Assembly (NCBI GenBank): GCA_029972135.1 | Contig: CP124755.1 | Span: 682,001 to 746,000, forward strand | Length of the DNA stretch: 64,000 nt | Direction of reading: 5' to 3' | Source of the DNA: Candidatus Thiocaldithrix dubininis | Lineage (GTDB): Bacteria; Pseudomonadota; Gammaproteobacteria; Thiotrichales; Thiotrichaceae | Shown here: one piece after another, positions 54,738 through 64,000 of the stretch | Layout: each line of letters begins with the position of its first letter | Numbering within the stretch: position 1 is the first letter of the stretch | Notes under the pieces: model-generated | The model's database searches: none | What the model was told of the DNA's origin: nothing | What the model saw: the letters and a program-made list of their open reading frames with translations, nothing else | Translations under genes and position numbers: made by a program

Positions 54738-55208
54738 ATGAACGTCACAGCAACCTTGATTGGGCAAGTAATTGTCTTTTCAATCTTGGTTTGGTTCATC
54801 AAGGGTGTTTTGTGGGAGCCCATGATTAAAGTGCTTGAAGACCGTAAAGCAAAAATTGCTGATGGTCTGGCTGCCGCTGAACAAGGTAAGCAAGCGGAAG
54901 AAAAGGCTCGCGAACAAGCTTTAGATGAATTGAATAAAGCAAAGGTAGAGGCTGCTGAAATTGTTTCTCGTGCACAAAAACGTGCCGGTGAAATTGTGGA
55001 TGAAGCCAAAAATGCTGCTGTTGAAGAAGCAGGTCGTATTAAAGCGGCTGCTCAAGCAGATTTAGAACAGGAAGTTTCTCGTGCTCGTGAAGGGTTGCGT
55101 CAACAAGTCGCTACCTTAGCTATGGCGGGTGCAGAAAAAATCCTTGGCAAAGAGATTGATGCCGCTGCTCACGCAAAAGCATTGGATGATTTGGCTGCGC
55201 AAATTTAA
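54738..55208 (+). CDS. atpF: ATP synthase Fo subunit b
   Basis: 156 residues. One N-terminal membrane helix ([19 protein letters not shown]) and a long, Ala/Glu/Lys-rich right-handed coiled coil that forms the peripheral stalk. GGAGG precedes the ATG. Confidence 0.95.
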   Translation: MNVTATLIGQVIVFSILVWFIKGVLWEPMIKVLEDRKAKIADGLAAAEQGKQAEEKAREQALDELNKAKVEAAEIVSRAQKRAGEIVDEAKNAAVEEAGRIKAAAQADLEQEVSRAREGLRQQVATLAMAGAEKILGKEIDAAAHAKALDDLAAQI

Positions 55209-55219
55209 GGTGGTGAACC

Positions 55220-55756
55220 ATGTCTGAATTGACAACCGCTGCACGCCCTTATGCCAAAGCTGTTTTTGAAATGGCTCGAGACAGCAATGCGCTACCTCAA
55301 TGGTCAGCGCAATTGGCGGCAATGTCTGCAGTTGTTTCAGCAGATGGTTCAGCTGCACTGTTGAATCACCCTCGGATTACCAAAGAGCAAAAAGCGGATA
55401 TTTTTTCTGATGTTGCAGGTTCTGCAATTGACGATCAAGGCCGCAATTTGCTCAAGGTGTTAGCAGAGAACGACCGCTTTGCGCTGATTCCTGATATTGC
55501 TCTGATTTTTGAGCAATTGAAGGCAGAAGCAGAAGGTGCGGTTGAAGCTGAAATTACCTCTGCTCAAGAGATGACTCCAGAACAGCAACAAGCCATTGCT
55601 GCGGCACTCCAAAAACGCTTAGGTCGTGAAGTCAAACTCGTTACCAAAATCAACCCAGATTTAATGGGCGGCGCGGTAATTCGCGCAGGTGATTTGGTAA
55701 TCGACGGTTCGATCCAAGGCCGGCTGCAAGATATGAAGGCGGCATTGAGCCGATAA
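55220..55756 (+). CDS. atpH: ATP synthase F1 subunit delta
   Basis: 178 residues. Begins ARPYAKAVFEMARD and ends VKLVTKINPDLMGGAVIRAGDLVIDGSIQGRLQDM, both diagnostic. Connects the peripheral stalk to the alpha3beta3 head. 11 nt after atpF. Confidence 0.95.
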   Translation: MSELTTAARPYAKAVFEMARDSNALPQWSAQLAAMSAVVSADGSAALLNHPRITKEQKADIFSDVAGSAIDDQGRNLLKVLAENDRFALIPDIALIFEQLKAEAEGAVEAEITSAQEMTPEQQQAIAAALQKRLGREVKLVTKINPDLMGGAVIRAGDLVIDGSIQGRLQDMKAALSR

Positions 55757-55770
55757 TGAAGGAATAGCAC

Positions 55771-57312
55771 ATGCAACTTAACCCAACTGAAATCAGTGAT
55801 CTGATTAAGAAGCGCATCAGCAGCTTCGAGGCTGGCGCTGAAGCACGCACAGAGGGTACGGTTGTCTCCGTAACGGACGGTATCGTTCGCCTGCACGGTT
55901 TAGGCGATGTTATGTCCGGTGAGATGATCGAATTCTCAAACGGCGCTTACGGTCTTGCTCTGAACTTAGAGCGTGATTCCGTCGGTGCTGTTGTTCTCGG
56001 TGACTATAAAGCAATTACCGAGGGTGATACCGTTAAATGTACCGGCCGTATTTTGGAAGTTCCAGTCGGTCGTGGTTTGTTAGGTCGCGTTGTTAACTCG
56101 TTAGGTGCACCTATCGATGGTAAAGGCGCGGTAGACAATGACGGTTACTCTCCTGTTGAGCGTATCGCTCCGGGCGTTATCGACCGTAAATCGGTTGACC
56201 AACCTCTGCAAACCGGTATTAAAGCGTTAGACGCAATGGTACCTGTGGGTCGTGGTCAACGTGAGTTGATTATCGGTGACCGTCAAACAGGTAAGACTGC
56301 TGTAGCGATTGACACGATCATCAACCAGAAAGGTAAAGACGTAAAATGTATTTACGTTGCAATCGGTCAAAAAGCGTCTTCAATTGCGAACGTTGTTCGT
56401 AAATTAGAAGAACACGGTGCAATGGAATACACCATCGTAGTAGCGGCGGCAGCGGCTGATCCTGCATCTATGCAGTACTTAGCACCGTATACCGGTTGTA
56501 CGATGGGTGAATACTTCCGTGACCGTGGCGAAGATGCACTGATTATCTATGACGACTTAACCAAACAAGCTTGGGCTTATCGTCAAGTATCCTTGTTATT
56601 ACGCCGCCCACCAGGTCGTGAAGCTTATCCGGGTGACGTATTCTATCTCCACTCACGTTTATTAGAGCGTGCGGCACGGGTAAATGCGGCATACGTTGAA
56701 GAATTCACTAACGGTGCAGTGAAAGGTAAAACCGGTTCTTTAACCGCGCTGCCTATCATTGAAACCCAAGCGGGTGACGTTTCTGCGTTTGTTCCGACCA
56801 ACGTAATCTCCATTACTGACGGTCAGATCTTCTTAGAAACCGACCTGTTCAACGCTGGTATTCGTCCTGCAATCAATGCAGGTTTGTCAGTATCACGGGT
56901 AGGTGGTTCTGCACAAACTAAGATTATCAAGAAGTTAGGTGGTGGTGTACGTTTAGACTTAGCTCAATACCGTGAGCTAGCAGCGTTCTCACAATTCGCT
57001 TCTGACCTCGACGAAGGTACTCGTAAACAGTTAGCACGCGGTCAACGCGTTACTGAATTAATGAAACAGCCTCAATTTGCACCTTTATCGGTTGCAGAAA
57101 TGGCGTTCTCATTGTTCGCAGCTAACGAAGGTTTCTTAGACGACGTTGATGTTAAGAAAGTAGTAGATTTTGAAGCAGCTCTATTGAGTTATCTGCGTTC
57201 TTCTCAGAAGGCACTGTTAGATAAAATCAATGTGAAAGGCGATTTCAATGATGAAATTGCGGCTGAAATGCGTAAAGCCATTGAAACTTTCAAATCTACT
57301 AACACTTGGTAA
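55771..57312 (+). CDS. atpA: ATP synthase F1 subunit alpha
   Basis: 513 residues, standard. Non-catalytic nucleotide site with Walker [14 protein letters not shown]; signature [17 protein letters not shown] carries the arginine finger. Codon use is notably biased, as for highly expressed genes. Confidence 0.97.
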   Translation: MQLNPTEISDLIKKRISSFEAGAEARTEGTVVSVTDGIVRLHGLGDVMSGEMIEFSNGAYGLALNLERDSVGAVVLGDYKAITEGDTVKCTGRILEVPVGRGLLGRVVNSLGAPIDGKGAVDNDGYSPVERIAPGVIDRKSVDQPLQTGIKALDAMVPVGRGQRELIIGDRQTGKTAVAIDTIINQKGKDVKCIYVAIGQKASSIANVVRKLEEHGAMEYTIVVAAAAADPASMQYLAPYTGCTMGEYFRDRGEDALIIYDDLTKQAWAYRQVSLLLRRPPGREAYPGDVFYLHSRLLERAARVNAAYVEEFTNGAVKGKTGSLTALPIIETQAGDVSAFVPTNVISITDGQIFLETDLFNAGIRPAINAGLSVSRVGGSAQTKIIKKLGGGVRLDLAQYRELAAFSQFASDLDEGTRKQLARGQRVTELMKQPQFAPLSVAEMAFSLFAANEGFLDDVDVKKVVDFEAALLSYLRSSQKALLDKINVKGDFNDEIAAEMRKAIETFKSTNTW

Positions 57313-57327
57313 TGGGAGGTAAGTCCC

Positions 57328-58185
57328 ATGGCGGGTGCAAAAGAGATACGCACGCAGATCAAGAGTATCCAAAATACTCGTAAGATCACAAAAGCGATGG
57401 AAATGGTAGCAGCATCGAAAATGCGCCGTGCGCAAGATCGTATGAATGCAAGCCGTCCTTATGCCGAGCGTATGCGCCAAGTGGTGGGTCACTTAGCGCA
57501 AGGGCATCTGGAATATCAGCATCCTTTTATGGTTGAACGCGCAAATGTTAAACGCGTTGGTTGTTTAATCATCTCTACAGACCGTGGTTTGTGTGGTGGT
57601 TTAAACGTCAACTTGTTTAAACAAGCGTTGCAAAATATTGCCAAATGGAAACAAGAAGGCTTAGAAGTTGACTTGTATGTGTTTGGTAATAAAGCAGCCG
57701 CTACGTTCAAACGTTTTGGGATTGTTGCGCAACAAACGCACTTAGGTGATGCGCCACGCTTGAATGATCTCGTGGGTACGATCAAGGTTATGCTTGACGC
57801 CTTTGAAGAAGGTCGTATTGATCGCCTGTATATGGTAGAGAATGAATTCGTCAACAGTATGACGCAAAAACCGCAAACAACCCAGTTGATTCCGGTTAAG
57901 CCTTCTGAAGACAAAGCTGTCCAATACCATTGGGATTATATCTACGAGCCGGAATCAACCGAAGTTATTGATTTGTTGATGAAACGCTATATTGAGTCAT
58001 TGATTTATCAAGGTGTTGTAGAAAACATCGCTTGTGAAATGGCAGCACGGATGGTGGCAATGAAAAGCGCCTCTGATAACGCTGGCAAAATGATCAATGA
58101 TCTAAAGCTGATTTACAACAAAGCGCGTCAAGCCGCGATCACTCAGGAAATCTCTGAAATCGTTGGCGGTGCAGCGGCTGTCTAA
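57328..58185 (+). CDS. atpG: ATP synthase F1 subunit gamma
   Basis: 285 residues; the central shaft. Begins [35 protein letters not shown] and ends [21 protein letters not shown], both canonical. Confidence 0.96.
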   Translation: MAGAKEIRTQIKSIQNTRKITKAMEMVAASKMRRAQDRMNASRPYAERMRQVVGHLAQGHLEYQHPFMVERANVKRVGCLIISTDRGLCGGLNVNLFKQALQNIAKWKQEGLEVDLYVFGNKAAATFKRFGIVAQQTHLGDAPRLNDLVGTIKVMLDAFEEGRIDRLYMVENEFVNSMTQKPQTTQLIPVKPSEDKAVQYHWDYIYEPESTEVIDLLMKRYIESLIYQGVVENIACEMAARMVAMKSASDNAGKMINDLKLIYNKARQAAITQEISEIVGGAAAV

Positions 58186-59601
<1,416 letters not shown>

Positions 59602-59617
59602 TTAGGAGGGCATTTCT

Positions 59618-60049
59618 ATGGCTACGACAATGCAATTAGAAGTAGTATCCGCTGAACGTAAATTGTTCTCTGGTACTGTGCAAGAAGTTATCGCGCCGGG
59701 TGTATTGGGTGATATGGGTATTTTACCGCGTCATGCTCAATTATTATCCCGTTTACGTGCGGGCGAATTGCGCTATAAAACCGAAGAAGGCAATTTTGCT
59801 TCACTATTCGTCGCAGGCGGTTTTGTTGAAATTCAACCACACGTGGTAACAGTTCTGGCTGATACCGGTATGCATGCGGAAGACTTAGACGAAACAGCAG
59901 CACGCGAAGCTATGCAACGTGCTAAAGATGCATTAGAGGGTAAAGACCCTGAAGACCTTGATTACGAGGCTATTCAGGCTGAACTTGAAGCCGCTAAAGC
60001 ACAAATTGAGATGTTGCATCGTATCGGCAGACTACGCAGCGGTCACTAA
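59618..60049 (+). CDS. atpC: ATP synthase F1 subunit epsilon
   Basis: 143 residues. N-terminal beta-sandwich (VVSAERKLFSGTVQEVIAPGVLGDMGILPRHAQLLSRLRAGEL) and C-terminal inhibitory helix pair. Last gene of the operon; strong ribosome site AGGAGGG. Confidence 0.95.
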   Translation: MATTMQLEVVSAERKLFSGTVQEVIAPGVLGDMGILPRHAQLLSRLRAGELRYKTEEGNFASLFVAGGFVEIQPHVVTVLADTGMHAEDLDETAAREAMQRAKDALEGKDPEDLDYEAIQAELEAAKAQIEMLHRIGRLRSGH

Positions 60050-60071
60050 TCCTCGGATTAGTACTCTGTAT

Positions 60072-60097
60072 AAAAAGGCTTCTTCGGAAGCCTTTTT
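60072..60097 (+). terminator. ATP synthase operon terminator
   Basis: 11-bp stem AAAAAGGCTTC/GAAGCCTTTTT closed by a stable TTCG tetraloop and followed by further T. 22 nt after the atpC stop; the convergent SGNH gene begins its 3' end next to it. Confidence 0.9.
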
Positions 60098-60820
60098 TTA
60101 AGGTTGTTTTAATTGCTTAAGTAAACTCGCATTTAACGTTGCATAACCATTTGGATTTAAGTGTAAAAAATCACGACTATATTGCGCTTGAATCAAATCA
60201 CCTTCACCTTTTAATAAGCTATAACTATCAATGACTTCAACTTGTTTGGAAGCCAGCGTTTTAATAAAGCTATTAACTTCCTGAATCGCTGGGTTGACTT
60301 CATCTGACCAAATAAGGCGGCGTTCTAGCGGAACTTCGGCTGTAGGAAAAATCGTGGTTAACAACACTTTACTGCCTAATGCTTGACTGGCATTTACCAC
60401 CGACTGAATATTGGTTTTACATTGGTTAATAATCGCTTGCTGTTGCTCAGGAAATAGTGGGATGGTCTTTAAATCATTAATTCCCATTTGGATGAGTACA
60501 ATATCCGGTTTTAATTCGGCTACATGCTGTTTAAAGCGCAGATTAATTTGTGCTGTTGTTTGATTGCCAATACCACGATTAATAAATTCATATCCTAAAA
60601 CGTCAGGCTTTGGCCAACTTAAGGCGCGAGAATCACCAAACAACACCACGCGTTTCAATTGTTTGGTTTTGGCGGGGGCAGGTTCTTGATAAACATGCAG
60701 TTGCAGCGGATCTAAGCGGAGTGCATTTGTCGTTTTATAGTTATCCCATAAGTACCAAGCAGCTATGCCATTGGCAATTAGGGAGCTGATTAAGGTTAGC
60801 CCAACGAGCCATGCTTTCAT
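60098..60820 (-). CDS. SGNH/GDSL-type hydrolase, membrane-anchored
   Basis: 240 residues. One N-terminal hydrophobic segment (MKAWLVGLTLISSLIANGIAA). Block I is VVLFGDSRALSWP with the nucleophile Ser, block II Gly in NRGIGNQTTAQ, block III Asn in IQMGINDLKT, block V D-x-x-H in RDFLHLNPNGY. All catalytic residues are present; the substrate (ester or acetylated glycan) is unknown. Start 60820 has GGAA 6 nt upstream; the frame remains open to 60868. Confidence 0.85.
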   Translation of the reverse strand: MKAWLVGLTLISSLIANGIAAWYLWDNYKTTNALRLDPLQLHVYQEPAPAKTKQLKRVVLFGDSRALSWPKPDVLGYEFINRGIGNQTTAQINLRFKQHVAELKPDIVLIQMGINDLKTIPLFPEQQQAIINQCKTNIQSVVNASQALGSKVLLTTIFPTAEVPLERRLIWSDEVNPAIQEVNSFIKTLASKQVEVIDSYSLLKGEGDLIQAQYSRDFLHLNPNGYATLNASLLKQLKQP

Positions 60821-60937
60821 GTTAATTTCCATGCGGTTTTGCTTGCAAGTGTAGTGGACAGCAGACAATTTGCTTAGCTTAAGCGCTAGCTGATCCGTTA
60901 AAATGCGCTAATCGACCGATTGAAAGGATATCGTTGG

Positions 60938-62077
60938 GTGATTCCATTAGCTTTATATGTGCATATTCCGTGGTGTATTCGTAAATGCCCCTACTGCGAT
61001 TTCAATTCACATACTGCCGCTGAACTGCCAGAGCAGGCTTATATTCAGGCTTTATTGACAGATTTAGCCAGCGAATTACCCTATATTTGGGGACGTAAAC
61101 TTGAATCTATCTTTATCGGCGGTGGTACACCCAGTTTATTTTCTGCGGCGGGCATAGACGAATTATTGTGCGGGATTCGCGCCTTATTACCATTTCGCCC
61201 CAATATTGAAATTACCTTAGAAGCCAATCCGGGAACATTTGAACAAGCTAAGTTTAAAGGTTTTCGTGAGGCGGGTATTAACCGTTTATCAATGGGTCTT
61301 CAAAGCTTCAACCCACAACACTTACAAGCTTTAGGGCGGGTACATAATCAGGCTGAGGCGTTAATGGCGGCTGATATTGCGCGTCATGCAGGTTTTACAA
61401 ATTTCAATCTGGATTTGATGTTTGGTTTACCGCAACAAACCTTGTCACAAGCGTTAGCCGATTTACAGCAAGCGATACAGCTTCAGCCCACGCATTTGTC
61501 ATGGTATCAACTGACGCTTGAACCAAATACTTTGTTTTATAAGCAGCCGCCTGTATTACCCGATGAGGATTTGTTAGTCGATATGCAACTGGTCGGGCAA
61601 GCGTTATTAGCCCAGCACGGCTACCAACAATACGAAGTATCGGCTTATAGTCAGCCGCAATATCAATGTGTTCATAACCGCAATTATTGGGAGTTTGGTG
61701 ATTATATTGGTATCGGTGCGGGAGCACATGGCAAATATACCAATCCTGCCGATCAAAGCATTCATCGGTATCAGAAACCGCGTCAACCCGCCGATTATAT
61801 GCAACGTGTGCAACAAGGGCAGGCGCGTTCACAAACCACAACGTTAGTAACAGCCGATATTATCTTTGAATTTATGTTGAATGCCTTGCGTTTGCAGTCA
61901 GGTTTTCCGTTAAGTTTATTTACAGAACGCACGGGGTTAGCCCTTGAACTTCTAAGCAATGGCTTACAACAGGGTATGCAACGTGGTTTGTTAGAGTTGG
62001 ATGGAAGTTGGCTTAAACCCAGCCCCTTAGGTTGGCAGTTTTTGAATACTACCATTCAATTATTCTTACCCGATTAA
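60938..62077 (+). CDS. hemW: Radical SAM heme chaperone HemW
   Basis: 379 residues. Radical-SAM cluster motif in HIPWCIRKCPYCDFNSH (CX3CX2C), then IFIGGGTPSLF, ANPGTF and INRLSMGLQSFNP. It lacks the fourth Cys pattern of true coproporphyrinogen oxidase HemN, so HemW is the best assignment. Start GTG at 60938 is favoured by AAGGA 9 nt upstream and by family length; TTG 60920 would add six residues. Confidence 0.9.
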   Translation: MIPLALYVHIPWCIRKCPYCDFNSHTAAELPEQAYIQALLTDLASELPYIWGRKLESIFIGGGTPSLFSAAGIDELLCGIRALLPFRPNIEITLEANPGTFEQAKFKGFREAGINRLSMGLQSFNPQHLQALGRVHNQAEALMAADIARHAGFTNFNLDLMFGLPQQTLSQALADLQQAIQLQPTHLSWYQLTLEPNTLFYKQPPVLPDEDLLVDMQLVGQALLAQHGYQQYEVSAYSQPQYQCVHNRNYWEFGDYIGIGAGAHGKYTNPADQSIHRYQKPRQPADYMQRVQQGQARSQTTTLVTADIIFEFMLNALRLQSGFPLSLFTERTGLALELLSNGLQQGMQRGLLELDGSWLKPSPLGWQFLNTTIQLFLPD

Positions 62078-62328
62078 ATGTTTTGATAATTTAATGGGCT
62101 GTTTGGCGATGGTTCATCATGCTTAGTCTATAGTTGAATAAGTTTATAGCCGAATGATGGCGGTTGCAGCTTAAATATTGATTTAAAACTATTTATCGTA
62201 TGCTCTAGGCTGTAGCTTGCATGACCATTTAGCAGTTTATTACTGACGTACAGGGTGCGATTCGGTATGCTTAATTGCAATTAATAAAAATTATTGAGTA
62301 AAGAATAAAAACAACCGGGGCATAATAA

Positions 62329-64000
62329 TGAAAATAGCCAAGATTTCCCTGTGTATTTCTGTGGTTAGCGTATTGGCCACGCTTCCGCCAGCGTATGCCA
62401 ATCAAACCATTACCAACTGTACGCAAGTGACTGCACTGAATCAAAATGATAGCGATTCTGTGCCCAATAATATGCAGAATAATACACCCGCAGAAGATGA
62501 TGAGGCTTGTGCAAAGTTAACGATTCCTTATGACTACGGTGATGCGCCTGATCCTAGTTTTCCCACCTTAAGTGCTAAAAATGGTGCTCGACATCAATTA
62601 AGTACGGACGTGTATCTCGGCAAATGTGTTGATGGAGACATAGGTTCATTGCAAGGTGCGGCAACCGCCGATGATCAAGATGCAGGTTCGCCATCCTACG
62701 GTACTTGTGCCAATGCTACTGATGAAGATGGCGTAACTTTCGGCAAGTTAACGGTTGGGGGGTTAGGTGCTGAGATTACAATTGAAGCGAATAGCCCCTG
62801 TAAATTAAATGCTTGGCTCGACTGGGATGCAGATGGCAGTTGGTCTGGAACAGGCGAACAAATTCTCTTAAATCAGCAATTAGTCAAAGGCAGTAATGCC
62901 TTAAAAATTGACGTGCCTAAGTTCGCTAAAGCGGGTGAAACTTATGCGCGTTTCCGTTGTTCGACCGCAGGTAATGACGGTATTGGTGGTGAGGCAGCCG
63001 ATGGCGAAGTCGAAGACTATAAAGTAAGCCTTGCAGCAGCCGTGCCGACGCACAGTATTGGTAACTTTGTGTGGGTAGATGACGGGGCAGGCGATAAGGC
63101 GAATGCTGATAATGGCAAAATAGATGCGGGCGAGAAACCAGTTGCCGATGGTGTCGTTTTAGAGTTGCGCGATGGTTTAGGGCATCCTGTAGACACAGGT
63201 AGTGGACCCATTAAAACTCAAACGAATGGCGGTTATTACTTATTTGCCGATTTACCAGCAGGTGATTATCAGGTTTGTCTTGCAGCGAATAACTTTGCAC
63301 CCTCCGGTTTATTACCTAACTATAAATCCAGTAAAGGTGTGAGTGAAACACCGGATACCGATAATGTGGACAATGGCAGTGATGCGATTGCCGATGGTGC
63401 ATGTTCTAGCGTTATTACGTTAGATGATAAACAACCTACGGGTGAAACGCCAACCGCCTCGGGTAAAGTAGGCGATGATGGACGGGGTACAGATGATGCA
63501 CGTTCTAATTTGACCGTTGACTTTGGGGTTGTGCCACCTGTTGCTGATCCGGGTAAGCCTGTGTCGCTTGGTAACCGCATTTGGGTAGATAGCAATGCTA
63601 ATGGTCAGCAAGATAAGGATGAACCGAATTTAGCTAATGCTACCGTTACCTTAGTAACGGCGGCTGGCAATGCAGTGACTGATTTAGCGGGTAAACCAGT
63701 AGCAGCCCAAACAACGGATGCTCAAGGTGCTTATCACTTCACGAATCTGCCAGAAGGCGATTACATTGTGAAAGTCGTACCACCGCCGGGCTATACTTTA
63801 ACGCTAGGTGGGATTGATGCGGATGATGATAATAGCGATACCGATAGCAATTGCCGTATTAATAAAGACAGTATCGAAACCCATGCCGTTACCTTAAATG
63901 CGGGCTTAGAGCCGGATACAGGGGTTGATGGGGATGATGCTAATACCAATAGTACCGTGGACTGTGGCTTCTATGGCCCTGTTTCATTAGGTAACCGTGT
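62329..64000 (+). CDS. Exported GEVED/SdrD-B-like repeat protein, incomplete at window end
   Basis: Open frame from ATG 62329 to the right edge (557 codons seen, no stop). Signal peptide (end near PAYANQT), then TNCTQVTALNQNDSDSVP ... EDDEAC as in the two DUF11 genes. A GEVED domain follows (YDYGDAPDPSF ... GEAADGEVEDYKVSL, about residues 65-235). At least two SdrD-B-type beta repeats come next (IGNFVWVDDGAGDKANADNG; LGNRIWVDSNANGQQDKDEPNLANATVTLV), and a third begins at the edge (VSLGNRV). Such repeats form Ca-stabilised rods in surface adhesins. Probably a large adhesin; the C-terminus would show how it is exported or anchored. Confidence 0.82.

Noticed and set aside
61404..61841. 145-residue minus-strand frame inside hemW
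   Set aside because: Antisense shadow of a well-conserved gene; composition is not protein-like.

Overview
The window looks like chromosomal DNA from a free-living gammaproteobacterium. Supporting features are an F-type ATP synthase operon in proteobacterial order (atpIBEFHAGDC), the ybaB-recR pair, pilU, cbpA-cbpM, aceK, and the AcnD/PrpF form of the methylcitrate cycle. Base composition is moderately AT-rich, with many tta leucine codons. A filamentous sulfur bacterium of the Thiothrix/Thiotrichales type would fit the mix of aerobic acyl-CoA oxidation, type IV pilus genes and many secreted repeat proteins, but that placement is an inference. No rRNA, tRNA or CRISPR array was seen.

Region by region. 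Positions 1-6.7 kb hold an acyl-CoA oxidation operon: acyl-CoA synthetase (cut by the window edge), etfB, etfA, a 588-residue acyl-CoA dehydrogenase, ETF:ubiquinone oxidoreductase and a MaoC/PhaJ-type hydratase. Positions 6.7-25.3 kb are mixed housekeeping: PRC-barrel, YaiI, SH3b and V4R-like proteins, cbpA-cbpM, a minus-strand YiiX-VanW-phosphatase operon, pilU, a DUF2157/GDYXXLXY pair, a DUF1131 lipoprotein, a stand-alone 5'-3' exonuclease, a solute-binding protein, fabI with an MscS-type channel, and a DEAD-box helicase. Positions 25.4-36.6 kb are a propionate/acetate carbon module: aceK, a GntR regulator, prpB, prpC, acnD, prpF and prpE. Related TTGTYRACAA palindromes lie in pairs upstream of both aceK and gntR-prp.

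Positions 36.8-49.5 kb are rich in secreted or surface proteins: an ELWxxDGT-repeat protein, two tandem GEVED/DUF11 paralogs, a Pro-Thr-linker protein that resembles Bacillus spore transglutaminase, and two lipoproteins, one resembling a degenerate copper amine oxidase. argS and a TfpZ-like pilin accessory gene sit among them. Positions 49.6-53 kb carry hinT, recR, ybaB, a small lipoprotein and a complete IS982-family element. That element has split the 5' end of a thioredoxin-like gene, and the IS end supplies a new in-frame start. Positions 53-60 kb are the ATP synthase operon with a clear sigma70-type promoter and a UUCG-loop terminator. The window ends with an SGNH hydrolase, hemW, and the start of a third GEVED paralog that continues past the edge with SdrD-B-like repeats.

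The metabolic genes form a connected system. Fatty or branched acyl-CoAs are oxidised through ETF and ETF-QO into the quinone pool. Propionyl-CoA is cleared by the methylcitrate cycle. AceK adjusts flux at isocitrate, and ATP synthase uses the resulting proton gradient. The best leads are the shared palindrome pairs, the IS982 split gene with in-frame rescue, the transglutaminase-like surface protein with a perfect CCAACG repeat linker, and the covarying hairpin repeat inside the prp operon.
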